From assembly GCA_020248265.1 (NCBI GenBank), contig JADCHX010000001.1, positions 62,001 to 126,000 on the forward strand: a stretch of DNA of 64,000 nucleotides, written 5' to 3'. Positions 8,150 to 16,055 of this stretch are shown here, in pieces. The position numbers were made by a program, and so were the translations under genes. Source of the DNA: Rhodocyclaceae bacterium. Its GTDB lineage: Bacteria; Pseudomonadota; Gammaproteobacteria; Burkholderiales; CAIKXV01. The first letter of the stretch is position 1. Each line of letters begins with the position of its first letter. Below the pieces are notes generated by a model, which saw only the letters and a list, made by a program, of their open reading frames with translations, was not told the DNA's origin and did not search any database.

Positions 8150-9468
8150 CGGCGAAGATCGACGCGGACGCCGTCCGCCACTACGGCGCAACCCGCGCCG
8201 GTAACGGCGACATCGTGCATGTGCCGGTGGTGCGCGCTGGCCGCTGGGTGTTCGGCACCGGGCTGCGCGCGACCGGGCCCGATGGCCGCATGGATCCAGC
8301 GGTGCTGAAGGCCGGCCGGCCGCTTGACATGCCACCGAAGGCGCAGCGCGAGGCCGAAGCGATCTTCGGCCGCATCGGTACGCTGCTGGAGCAGGCCGGC
8401 AGCGCGATGCCGCTGGTTGCCCGCGTCGACCAGTACTACCCCGATCCGCGTTCGGTCGACCCCTACCATGTCGCGCGCAAGCGGGCGATGGCCGGCAAGG
8501 TCGCGCCGAGCACCTCGATCCTCGTCGGCGGCCTGCTCAACCGCGATGCGGCGATGGACGTACAGGTGATGGCTGCGACCGTTGACAGCGGCCGCAGCGT
8601 CGAGCGGGTGCAGGCGAGCCTGGATGCACCGCAGTCCTCCGGCTATGCGCCCTGCGTGCGCGTCGGCGACCTCGTTTTCGTCGCCGGCCAGCTTGCGCGC
8701 GACGACACCGGCAACATCGCGCCCGAGGCGAAACCACCGGAAGGACAGCTCTGGAACGGCACCCGCATCAAGCTCGAGACCGGCTACCTGTTCCACGAGC
8801 GGCTGCTGCCGGCACTGGACGCGGCGGGCAGCAGTCCCGACCTGGTGGTGAAGGCTCAGGTCTACCTGAGCGACCCGCAGGCACTGCCGGCCTTCCTGCA
8901 GACCTGGGCCGATGTATTCGGCGCACGCATCCCGCCGACCACCATCGTACCGGTCGAGCATCCCGGCTTCGGCACGCTCGACGCGACGATCGAGGTGAAC
9001 CTGGTCGCGGTGCATGCATCGGCACGCTCGCGGCTGAAGGACATCCGCTGCGACGTCGAACTGCCGATGCCGGGAATGGTGCCGGCCTGCAGCTTCGACG
9101 GCCTGCTGTTCGTCGCCGGGCTGATGGCGATCGATGCGGACGGGCTGGTGCCGTCGGCGAAGGTGCATACGGATGCGCCGTACTTCCACGATACGGTGCA
9201 GGCGCAGATGACCGACATCCTCGCCAAGGCGAAGGTGATCTTCGCCGCTGCCGGCACCGACCTGTCGCAGGTGGTTCGGGCACTGCATTTCCATGACGAC
9301 CTCGGAGGCTTCCGCAGCGCCTATGCCGCGTGGACGCATGAGATCGGCGACGGTGGCCTGCCGTTCAGCGCGATCTCCGTGTCGCCCGACCTGTTCGTAC
9401 CGGGCGCGAAGCTCATCGTCGATCTCTGGGGGCATGTACCCGGCGCCACCGCCGTCGAGGCCAGCTGA
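8146..9468 (+). CDS. Triple RidA/YjgF-like domain protein
   Basis: 440 aa, about three times the normal RidA length. Three repeats of the YjgF/Rid fold can be seen: roughly 15-150 (VPVVRAGRWVFGTGLR...DVQVMAATV), 165-300 (GYAPCVRVGDLVFVAGQLA...DATIEVNLVAV) and 310-435 (PACSFDGLLFVAGLMAID...KLIVDLWGHV). Single-domain RidA works as a trimer and hydrolyses 2-aminoacrylate and other reactive enamines/imines; a fused triple may make a pseudo-trimer in one chain. None of the three repeats shows the PxRxxVEV stretch carrying the catalytic Arg of true RidA. The ATG overlaps the preceding stop. Flanked by deacetylases, it may handle an imine or iminohydrolase step. Confidence 0.8.
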   Translation: MTAKIDADAVRHYGATRAGNGDIVHVPVVRAGRWVFGTGLRATGPDGRMDPAVLKAGRPLDMPPKAQREAEAIFGRIGTLLEQAGSAMPLVARVDQYYPDPRSVDPYHVARKRAMAGKVAPSTSILVGGLLNRDAAMDVQVMAATVDSGRSVERVQASLDAPQSSGYAPCVRVGDLVFVAGQLARDDTGNIAPEAKPPEGQLWNGTRIKLETGYLFHERLLPALDAAGSSPDLVVKAQVYLSDPQALPAFLQTWADVFGARIPPTTIVPVEHPGFGTLDATIEVNLVAVHASARSRLKDIRCDVELPMPGMVPACSFDGLLFVAGLMAIDADGLVPSAKVHTDAPYFHDTVQAQMTDILAKAKVIFAAAGTDLSQVVRALHFHDDLGGFRSAYAAWTHEIGDGGLPFSAISVSPDLFVPGAKLIVDLWGHVPGATAVEAS

Positions 9469-9472
9469 ACCG

Positions 9473-10384
9473 ATGGAGGAAACACCGCTCCTGCCGAGGC
9501 ACGACCGCTACGACTACGTGCCGCTGCCGCAACGCGCGGTGTATGACTGGCCGGGGCAGCGCCGGCTTGCGTTCACGATCACCACCAACATCGAGTGGTT
9601 CGCCTTCGGTGCGGGCTCCGGCCATGACCCGGGCGATGCCTCCGAACCGCAGACCCAGCGCAACTACGCCTGGCGCGACTACGGAAACCGGGTCGGCATC
9701 TGGCGTCTGTTCGACCTGCTCGACGAGCTCGGCCTGCCGGCCGGCCATGCGATCAACAGCCTGCTCTGCCGCGAGGCGCCGCTGATCGTCGACACCGCCC
9801 TGCGCCGTGGCGACGAGCTGGTCGCGCACGGACGCACCAACGCCGAGAACCTGCGCGGCCTGTGGCCGGCCGACGAGGCACGCATGCTGCAGGAAGTCAC
9901 CGACACGATCACCCGCCATGCAGGCGCTGCGCCGCGCGGCTGGATGGGTGCGGCCGCCTACGAGACGCCGATCACACCCGATCTGCTGAGGGAAATCGGC
10001 TACACCTACCTGATGGACTGGCCGATGGACGACCAGCCGGTGTGGATGCGAACCCGGTCAGGGCCGATGCTTGTCGTGCCCTATCCTGTCGAGATCGACG
10101 ATGCGCAGGGACTGATCCACCGCAAGTGGACCACTGGCGCGTTCTGCGATGCGATCACCGGGCAGTTCGACGAGATGGTCGAACGCTGCGAACAGCGGCC
10201 GCTGGTGATGAACGTTTCGGTGCATCCGAACGTGTTCGGCCAGCCGTTCCGGGTGCGGGCGCTGCGCCGTGCGCTGAAGCACTGCCTCGACCATCCGCTG
10301 GCCGGACGGGTCTGGTGGTGCCGTCCGGGCGACATCGCGGCGCATTGCGCGACGCTGCCGGTGGGCACGATGCCCGGTCGGTAG
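9473..10384 (+). CDS. Polysaccharide deacetylase (NodB/PuuE-like) family protein, second copy
   Basis: 303 aa, clearly paralogous to the gene at 6152: LPRHDRYDYVPLPQR, YAWRDYGNRVGIWRLFDLLDELG, ELVAHGRTNAENLRGLWPADE, GYTYLMDWPMDDQPVWMRTR and a C-terminal AGRVWWCRPGD are near-identical in both. The ATG is 5 nt after the RidA-like stop; only GAGG at 9457 could serve as a ribosome binding site, so translation is probably coupled. The copies may act on successive or related substrates. It converges on the Bug gene at 10397. Confidence 0.88.
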   Translation: MEETPLLPRHDRYDYVPLPQRAVYDWPGQRRLAFTITTNIEWFAFGAGSGHDPGDASEPQTQRNYAWRDYGNRVGIWRLFDLLDELGLPAGHAINSLLCREAPLIVDTALRRGDELVAHGRTNAENLRGLWPADEARMLQEVTDTITRHAGAAPRGWMGAAAYETPITPDLLREIGYTYLMDWPMDDQPVWMRTRSGPMLVVPYPVEIDDAQGLIHRKWTTGAFCDAITGQFDEMVERCEQRPLVMNVSVHPNVFGQPFRVRALRRALKHCLDHPLAGRVWWCRPGDIAAHCATLPVGTMPGR

Positions 10385-10396
10385 GCCGGGGGGGCG

Positions 10397-11449
10397 CTAC
10401 TCCTTCTTCAGTCCGGCACTGCGCACCACGCCGGCCCACTTCACCACCTCGGCCTTGACCATCGCGCCGAAGGCCTCCGGTGATGCGCTGAGCTGCGGCT
10501 CGGCGCCGCTGGTCACGAGCTGCTGCCGGGTCGGCGCATGCTGCACGGCATTCGAGGTCGCGGTGAACACCTTCTTCACCGCGTCCGGTGGCGTGCCGGC
10601 CGGCGCGAACAGGCCGAACCATTGCAGCGCCTGGTAGCCCGGCACCCCACCCTCGGCCAGCGTGGGGATCTCCGGTGCGGCGGACGAGCGTACCGGCGTC
10701 GTCACGCCAAAGGCACGCAGGCGTCCCTGCTTCACATGCGGCAGCGCGCTCAACACGCTGCCCATCATCAGCGGCACATGTCCGGACAGCGTATCGGCGA
10801 GCCCGGCATTGCCGCTCTTGTACGGCACGTACGAGAGGCGGATCGACGCCATGTGCAGGAACAGTTCCATCGCCATGTGTCCGCTGCCACCGTAGGACCC
10901 GGCAGCATAGTCGACCTGCCCAGACTTCTGGCGCGCGATCGCAATCAGCTCCTTCACGTTGCGCGCCGGGAACGACGGATGGCCGACCAGGATCTGCGGC
11001 AGCTCGACCACCTGTCCGATCGCCGCGAAGTCGCGCACCGGATCGATGCGCAGCTTCGCATGGGTCGACGGGATGATGGTCATCGTGCTGTTTCCGATGA
11101 GCAGCGTGTAGCCGTCGGGCGCGGCGCGCGCGACCACGTCCATGCCGATGATCAGGCTGGCGCCGGGCCGATTCTCGACCACCACCGGCTGGCCGAGCAC
11201 TTCGCCCAGCCGCGGCGCGAGGATGCGCGCGGTGGTGTCGGTGCCACCGCCGGGCGAGGAGGGAACGATCAGCCTGACCGGCCTGGACGGGTAGTCGGGC
11301 TGCGCGGCTGCGGGCATCGGGGCGAGCAGGACGGCCGCGGTGACGAACACAGAGGATGAGGCCTTGGCGACGGCGCCGGTCGGGCAAGCGGCGGCGGCAC
11401 GGACCGATGGCGCAGGACGTCCGGCCCGGCCGGTCAATGGATGGTTCAT
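10397..11449 (-). CDS. Bug/TctC-family solute-binding protein
   Basis: 350 aa, with a longer N-terminal region than its relatives. The ATG at 11449 follows GAGGTATCG; a polar stretch (NHPLTGRAGRPAPSVRAAAA) comes before the hydrophobic SSSVFVTAAVLLAPMPAAA. A later start near the hydrophobic core is possible but no ATG is available. The mature part has RLIVPSSPGGGTDTTARI, NRPGASLIIGMDVVA and YVPYKSGNAGLADTLSGH. It is the last gene of a minus-strand group starting with the aconitase-like subunits at 13967. Confidence 0.9.
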   Translation of the reverse strand: MNHPLTGRAGRPAPSVRAAAACPTGAVAKASSSVFVTAAVLLAPMPAAAQPDYPSRPVRLIVPSSPGGGTDTTARILAPRLGEVLGQPVVVENRPGASLIIGMDVVARAAPDGYTLLIGNSTMTIIPSTHAKLRIDPVRDFAAIGQVVELPQILVGHPSFPARNVKELIAIARQKSGQVDYAAGSYGGSGHMAMELFLHMASIRLSYVPYKSGNAGLADTLSGHVPLMMGSVLSALPHVKQGRLRAFGVTTPVRSSAAPEIPTLAEGGVPGYQALQWFGLFAPAGTPPDAVKKVFTATSNAVQHAPTRQQLVTSGAEPQLSASPEAFGAMVKAEVVKWAGVVRSAGLKKE

Positions 11450-11477
11450 CGATACCTCGGTTGCATCAGGGTGGCAT

Positions 11478-12176
11478 TCATTCGACGCCCGCATCGGAGA
11501 GCAGGCATCGCGCAGGCGGGGTGGCGAACATCGCGACAAAGCGGCCGCCCAGCGCCGCCTCGGCGCAGCCGGACACGACCGCCGCTTCATAGGTCGTCAC
11601 GTTCTGCAGGCCCTCCGGTAGCGGCGCGGCGAGCCGCAACGGCGCACCTGCGGCGACCTGGTCCGCGATGTTGGTGACATTGACCAGGCCGTAGATGGCA
11701 CCTTCGGACGTAGCGATCCTTTCGAACACCTGCGCGCCGCTTGCGCAGACGAAGATCTCCGGCCCTGGCCGATCGCGCAACCCGAGCTGCTCGATCACCT
11801 GCAATGCATGCAGCCCGCTCGAGCCTTCGTTGCAGGCGACACCGTCCGCGGCACGCATCGCCGCAGTGAACGCCTCGACGGTGGACAGGTCGGGAACCGG
11901 CAGTCCGGTGCGCATCGCCACCGCCATCGGCGCACTGCCGACCCGGATGCGCGTGGACGTGTCCAGGCGCCCGCCGGCCGCAAGCGCGTCCAACGCCGCA
12001 GTCGAGGCGAGCGCCACGTCCCAGCGCTCGCCCGCCAGCAGCCGCTGGCGCACCTTCGGCGCGGAGGTGAACACGACCTCGACACGCGCACCGCCCACCT
12101 GCTCGAACAGCGCGATGACCGCGGACACTCCGCGCCGGATCGAACCGGCGCTGAGCAGGTGCAGCGTACCGGCCAC
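11478..12176 (-). CDS. ModA-like periplasmic-binding-protein-fold protein lacking a signal peptide
   Basis: 232 aa. It begins MAGTLHLLSAGSIRRGVSAV directly at the first beta strand of the type II binding-protein fold, followed by LFEQVGGARVEVVFTSAP, GERWDVALASTAALDALA and GAIYGLVNVTNI, matching the molybdate-binding ModA/extracellular type 1 family. No leader sequence exists and the GTG start at 12176 is only 5 nt after the small hydro-lyase subunit, leaving no room for one. It may be a cytoplasmic ligand-binding protein or may have lost its signal. No ModB/ModC permease genes are nearby. Order: large subunit, small subunit, this gene, Bug. Confidence 0.75.
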   Translation of the reverse strand: MAGTLHLLSAGSIRRGVSAVIALFEQVGGARVEVVFTSAPKVRQRLLAGERWDVALASTAALDALAAGGRLDTSTRIRVGSAPMAVAMRTGLPVPDLSTVEAFTAAMRAADGVACNEGSSGLHALQVIEQLGLRDRPGPEIFVCASGAQVFERIATSEGAIYGLVNVTNIADQVAAGAPLRLAAPLPEGLQNVTTYEAAVVSGCAEAALGGRFVAMFATPPARCLLSDAGVE

Positions 12177-12181
12177 AGGGG

Positions 12182-12685
12182 TCAGCCGGCGGCTTCCCTG
12201 CGCAGGCGCTCGCGCAGGTAGGGCTTCTCGCCGCCGGCGAGGATCATCCCGCGGTAGATCTCCGGCAGCGCGCGACCCTGCAGAGAACGGCCACTGCCGA
12301 CATTGCGCACGACGAGGGTGTCGGTGTCGATCTCCAGCGTGTCACCGGTTTCGACCAGGTCCAGGATGCCCGGGCAGGCCACCGGCCACAGCGCGCCACC
12401 GGCGCAGTTGCTGAAGAACAGCGCACCGAACGACTCGGCGACGATCGCCGGGATGCCGAGCGCGGCGATCGAGTAGTGCGCCGGTGTCGACGAGCCGCAG
12501 CCGAAGTTGGTGCCGGCGACGATGAAGTCGCCCGGCGCCACCTTCGATGCGAACGAAGGGTCGAGCGCCTCCATGCAGTGCTTGCCCTGCTCCTGCGGCG
12601 GCAGGTGGTTGTACATCTGCCTGCGGATGAGCCCGGTGCTGATGTCGTGCTGCGGGAACTTCCAGACCTTGCCGGTAAGCTTCAT
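12182..12685 (-). CDS. Aconitase/isopropylmalate dehydratase-like small (swivel) subunit
   Basis: 167 aa, the length of LeuD-type small subunits. KVWKFPQHDISTGLI is the N-terminal swivel strand; NFGCGSSTPAHYSIAALGI and SFGALFFSNCAGGALWPV correspond to the substrate loop and the FFxNC motif. The usual substrate-binding Arg in CGSSREH is replaced (CGSSTPAH), so the substrate is probably not isopropylmalate. With the large subunit 13 nt upstream it should form a heterodimeric [4Fe-4S] hydro-lyase, possibly of the dimethylmalate or homoaconitate type. Start ATG at 12685; longer readings upstream would overlap the large subunit. Confidence 0.85.
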   Translation of the reverse strand: MKLTGKVWKFPQHDISTGLIRRQMYNHLPPQEQGKHCMEALDPSFASKVAPGDFIVAGTNFGCGSSTPAHYSIAALGIPAIVAESFGALFFSNCAGGALWPVACPGILDLVETGDTLEIDTDTLVVRNVGSGRSLQGRALPEIYRGMILAGGEKPYLRERLRREAAG

Positions 12686-12698
12686 CGCGCGTTCCTGT

Positions 12699-13967
12699 TC
12701 AGGCGGCCAGCGGGTTGGTGATGCAGCCGGCGATCGCCGAGGCTGCCACGGTCGCGGGCGAGGCGAGGTAGATCTCGCCGCCCGGGCCCATGCGGCCCTC
12801 GAAGTTGCGGGTGATCGAGGTGATCGCCACGTCACCCGGGCCGAGGATGCCGCCGTGCAGCCCGGGGCAGGCGCCGCAGTTGGCGCTGGTGACGATCGCG
12901 TTGGCTTCGTGCATCACCTGGATGTAGCCGAGTTCGGTGGCGGCTTTCAGCACTTCGCGCGAACCGGGCGTGACGATCAGGCGGACGTCCGGATGCACCT
13001 TGCGCCCCTTCAGCACGCGCGCGGTCTCGGCCATGTCCTCGAGCCGGCCGCTGGCGCAGGAGCCGATGTAGGCCTGGTCGACCTTGCGGCCGGCTACCTC
13101 GTCCACCGGCCGCACGTCGTCGGGCGCATGCGGGACGGCGATCTGCGGGCCGATGCCGGAGACGTCCACCTCGTGCACCGTGTCGTACACGTAGTCGGCA
13201 TCGGTCTCGAAAACGGTAAACGGTTCGCTGGTGCGCTGGCGGACCCATTGGTGCGTAGTGCGATCAGGCTGGATGTAGGACGCGACCGCGCCCATCTCGG
13301 TGCCCATGTTGGTGAAGGTGAAGCGCATGTCCATGCTGAGCGACTCGATGAACGAACCGGCGAACTCGACCGCATGGTTGTAGGCGCCGCGCTGGCCGAG
13401 CTTGCCGTTCACGTACAGCGAGGCATCGCGCCCCGCGACGCCAGGCGGCAGCGTGCCGGTCACGCGCACCAGCGTGACCTTCGGCACCTCGATCACGTAG
13501 CGGCCGATCGCATAGAGCGTGAGGCGCCCGCCACCGAGCGAACAGGCATACATGCCGATCGCGCCCATCGTCGGCGCATGCGAGTCTATCGCGATGCCGA
13601 GCATGCCGGGACGGACGAGGCCCTCCTCGCACAGCACCAGGTGCGACACGCCGGCGCCGCCGTCGAAGGTGCGGATGCCGTGCGCCTTGAAGAACTCCCG
13701 GAACGACTTCTGCGCGCCGGCGATCGCCACGGTCGGAGCCGGCGAGGCATGGTCGGCGACTGCGTAGATACGATCGCGCAGCGGGATGCGGTCGATGCCC
13801 AGTTCCTCGAGGTCGGCGGCCAGCCGCTTCACGTCGCTCGCATTGACGCCGACGATCACGCCGAACACGTCGGGCTCGATCTCGACGAACTCCCCCGGGC
13901 TCACCCTGGCAAGCGAGGGCCGCGTACGGTTCGCAATGATCTTGTGCAGCGCGTGCATGCCTGCCAT
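12699..13967 (-). CDS. Aconitase/isopropylmalate dehydratase-like large subunit
   Basis: 422 aa, LeuC-like length. The three cluster cysteines are placed as expected: SCASGRLEDM near residue 305, and CGACPG near 370. The hallmark GDSHTCTYGALG is altered to AIDSHAPTMGAIG, keeping Asp-Ser-His but losing the Thr-Cys-Thr part, again arguing for a distinct substrate. It catalyses reversible dehydration of a hydroxy-acid with the small subunit. The ATG at 13967 is served by an excellent AGGAGGA; upstream ATGs are not. A promoter candidate lies at 14000-14029. Alternative names in this family: 2,3-dimethylmalate or 3-isopropylmalate dehydratase. Confidence 0.86.
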   Translation of the reverse strand: MAGMHALHKIIANRTRPSLARVSPGEFVEIEPDVFGVIVGVNASDVKRLAADLEELGIDRIPLRDRIYAVADHASPAPTVAIAGAQKSFREFFKAHGIRTFDGGAGVSHLVLCEEGLVRPGMLGIAIDSHAPTMGAIGMYACSLGGGRLTLYAIGRYVIEVPKVTLVRVTGTLPPGVAGRDASLYVNGKLGQRGAYNHAVEFAGSFIESLSMDMRFTFTNMGTEMGAVASYIQPDRTTHQWVRQRTSEPFTVFETDADYVYDTVHEVDVSGIGPQIAVPHAPDDVRPVDEVAGRKVDQAYIGSCASGRLEDMAETARVLKGRKVHPDVRLIVTPGSREVLKAATELGYIQVMHEANAIVTSANCGACPGLHGGILGPGDVAITSITRNFEGRMGPGGEIYLASPATVAASAIAGCITNPLAA

Positions 13968-13999
13968 ATGTCTTCCTCCTGCATCCTTCTGTTCATCCC

Positions 14000-14029
14000 A
14001 GTGTAGGCAGTTTGAAGGAAGCGATGCAA
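14000..14029 (-). promoter_or_regulatory. Candidate sigma-70 promoter for the hydro-lyase operon
   Basis: Read on the minus strand, TTGCAT (14029-14024), an 18-bp spacer and TACACT (14005-14000) precede the large-subunit ATG at 13967 by about 32 nt. Matches are good for GC-rich DNA, but this is by inspection only. Confidence 0.4.
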
Positions 14030-14093
14030 CCGGGACGACCCGCTGCCACGGCCGCATGATGGGTACTGACATGGATGCCAACGTTCATCACCG

Positions 14094-14143
14094 AAAACCC
14101 GGGTCAGACACGCATTCGGAAATGCGTGTCTGACCCGGGTTTT
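14094..14143. repeat. Perfect 23-bp palindrome (REP-like hairpin)
   Basis: Two exact 23-nt inverted arms (14094-14116 and 14121-14143) separated by CGGA. The arm contains GGGTCAGACACGCATT; the outer ends are AAAA and TTTT. It lies between divergent genes, so it does not end either one, although its shape is that of a bidirectional terminator. Sequences of the GGGTCAGACAC type recur as dispersed palindromes (REP-like) in many proteobacterial genomes; no second copy was noticed in this window. Confidence 0.85.
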
Positions 14144-14218
14144 GCACGTTTCCAGCCGTGCTAGGATTCTTCAGGGCAGGACGCCACCGACGAGCGGCCG
14201 CAGATACTGGAGGGGACG

Positions 14219-15667
14219 ATGGAACAGCCGATGATCCGCCGGCGCTCGCTGCTGAAGGCAGCCGCAGCAGCCGCCACAACCGGACTGGCCGCCTGCATGA
14301 CGCAGGCGCGCGATGGCAGCTCGATGGAGAGCGGCACCGCCCGCCTGCCCGCCCGCGGCGAGTACCTGATCCGCGGCGCGACCATCCTCAGCATGGATGC
14401 CGCCGTCGGCGACTACGAGCGCGGCGACGTGCATGTGCGCAACGGTTCGATCGTCTCGGTCGGCGCGGTACCTTCCGCCGCCACCGCAAACGCCACGGTG
14501 ATCGATGCCGCCGGCATGATCTGCATGCCCGGCTTCATCGACACCCATTGGCACCTGTGGACCAGCATCACCCGACCGATCATCCGCATCGACGACCCGA
14601 AGCGCGGCTACTTCCCGGTCACCAGCTTCCTCGGCCGCTTCTACACGCCTGAGGACAGCTACCGCAGCGTGCGCCTCGGGCTGTCGGAGGCGATCACTGC
14701 CGGCGCGACTACCGTTCACAACTGGGCGCACAACATCGTCACGCCGGAGCATGCGGACGCCGAGCTGCGCGCGATGCGCGACACCGGGCTTCGCGGCCGC
14801 TTCTCCTATGGCCCGGCGCAGGGGATGCCCGACGACAAGCCGATGGACCTGGCCGGCCTCGCACGCACCCAGAAGGCCTGGATGCCCAACGATGGCCTGC
14901 TCACGCTCGGCATCAACTCGCGCAACGTCGGCACCGACCCGAACCCGCTGCGCGGCAACATACCGCTCGAGATCGTGCGCGCCGACTGGGGCGGTGCGCG
15001 GGCGCTCAAGCTGCCGATCACGCTGCACACCTCCGGCCCGAGCCCGATCACCTTCCTCGAACAGGCCGGCCTGCTCGGCCCGGACGTCCAGCTGGTGCAT
15101 CCGCTGCTCACCACCGCGGCCGAGCGCAAGATCCTGCGCGAGCGCGGCGTGAGCTACAGCATCTCGCCGCTGGGCGAGTCGCGACGGCCCGCCAGCGCCG
15201 GCGTGATCCAGCTCGGAGAACTGCTCGAAGCCGGCGTGAAGACCAGCCTGTCGATCGACCACACCGGCACCTACAGCGTCGACTACTTCAACTGCATGCG
15301 CCTGCTGTACAACCTGCACCAGCATCGTATCGGGCCGAAGTTCCCGTTGACCGCGCGGCGGCTGGTGCAACTGGCCACCCTCGATGGCGCGATCGACCTG
15401 GGCATCGCCGATCGCACCGGCTCGCTCACGCCGGGCAAGCGCGCCGACGTGATTCTGGTGCGCACCCGTGACGTGAACATCGCGCCAGCGGGCGACCCGT
15501 ACGAGGCGCTGGTGTCGTTCGCGCAGCCGCGGAACGTGGATACGGTGATCGCGGACGGGCGTGTGCTGTGGCGCGGAGGGAGGTTCACTGCGCTCGATCA
15601 CGGGCGGGTGCTGGAGGAGGCGGAGCAGTCGTCGGCGGCGGTGCGGGCAAGGGCCAAGTGGGGGTAG
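14219..15667 (+). CDS. Amidohydrolase-family protein, Tat-type lipoprotein
   Basis: 482 aa. The N-terminus MIRRRSLLKAAAAAATTGLAAC combines a twin-arginine motif with a lipobox (LAAC, Cys26), so it is probably folded with its metal before export and then lipidated. The enzyme part begins LIRGATILSMD; MPGFIDTHWHLW holds the HxH metal pair near residue 105, and SIDHTGTYSVDYFN and TPGKRADVILVRTRDVN are typical of the cytosine/imidazolone-type amidohydrolases (TIM barrel plus small beta domain). It deaminates or hydrolyses a cyclic amide or related bond. Ribosome binding site GGAGGGG precedes ATG 14219. It appears monocistronic. Confidence 0.9.
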   Translation: MEQPMIRRRSLLKAAAAAATTGLAACMTQARDGSSMESGTARLPARGEYLIRGATILSMDAAVGDYERGDVHVRNGSIVSVGAVPSAATANATVIDAAGMICMPGFIDTHWHLWTSITRPIIRIDDPKRGYFPVTSFLGRFYTPEDSYRSVRLGLSEAITAGATTVHNWAHNIVTPEHADAELRAMRDTGLRGRFSYGPAQGMPDDKPMDLAGLARTQKAWMPNDGLLTLGINSRNVGTDPNPLRGNIPLEIVRADWGGARALKLPITLHTSGPSPITFLEQAGLLGPDVQLVHPLLTTAAERKILRERGVSYSISPLGESRRPASAGVIQLGELLEAGVKTSLSIDHTGTYSVDYFNCMRLLYNLHQHRIGPKFPLTARRLVQLATLDGAIDLGIADRTGSLTPGKRADVILVRTRDVNIAPAGDPYEALVSFAQPRNVDTVIADGRVLWRGGRFTALDHGRVLEEAEQSSAAVRARAKWG

Positions 15668-15693
15668 ATCAACCCTCGCCAGTGGCATCGCCC

Positions 15694-15727
15694 TTGCCAA
15701 CTGAATCATCAATGGCATAGTATGCCA
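15694..15727 (+). promoter_or_regulatory. Promoter and operator dyad of the ParDE-type operon
   Basis: TTGCCA (15694-15699), an 18-bp spacer and TAGTAT (15718-15723) precede the antitoxin. The -10 sits inside a perfect dyad TGGCATA-G-TATGCCA (15713-15727); a related half-site (TGGC) occurs at 15683. Ribbon-helix-helix antitoxins repress their own promoters at such dyads, so this is the probable autoregulatory site. Confidence 0.55.
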
Positions 15728-15755
15728 ACGCTTTCAACGCTGCGTGACGCCCTTC

Positions 15756-16055
15756 ATGCCTACGCGAAACGTCGTCCTCACTGATCATCAGGCAACCCTC
15801 GTCGAAGCGTTGGTCTCGACCGGACGCTACCAGAACGCGAGCGAAGTCCTGCGCGAGGGACTGCGATTGATCGAGGCTCGCGAGGCGCAGGACGATGCAC
15901 GACTCTACGCGTTGCGGCAGGCCGCGCAGGTCGGAATCGCCGACATCGAGGCGGGGCGATTCCACAGCTTCGAATCGCAGGCTGATCTTCGGAATCACCT
16001 GAGCGAACTCGCCAGAAAGACGATCGGCCCCCGGCCCCCTGAACGCTTGAAGTGA
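15756..16055 (+). CDS. parD: Type II antitoxin, ParD/CopG (ribbon-helix-helix) family
   Basis: 99 aa. MPTRNVVLTDHQATLVEALV and GRYQNASEVLREGLRLIEARE are the beta-strand and helix-turn-helix-like segments of ParD antitoxins, which bind DNA as dimers through the N-terminal ribbon; the C-terminal tail neutralises the toxin. Begins at the ATG matching the family start; an in-frame GTG lies 12 nt upstream. It overlaps the toxin gene by 4 nt (GTGA). The dyad at 15713-15727 overlaps its -10. Confidence 0.92.
   Translation: MPTRNVVLTDHQATLVEALVSTGRYQNASEVLREGLRLIEAREAQDDARLYALRQAAQVGIADIEAGRFHSFESQADLRNHLSELARKTIGPRPPERLK

Noticed and set aside
6044-8335. Very long minus-strand open frame (763 codons)
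   Set aside because: Antisense to the deacetylase, Bug and RidA genes; composition is Arg/Ala/Gly/His-rich with no family motif, as expected from GC-rich codon shadow.
11478-12176. Part of a molybdate ABC transporter
   Set aside because: No signal peptide and no ModB/ModC genes; context is a hydro-lyase operon.
14094-14143. Palindrome as terminator of a neighbour gene
   Set aside because: Both flanking genes start, not end, toward it.
14094-14143. Palindrome as end of an insertion sequence
   Set aside because: No transposase, second end or target duplication nearby.
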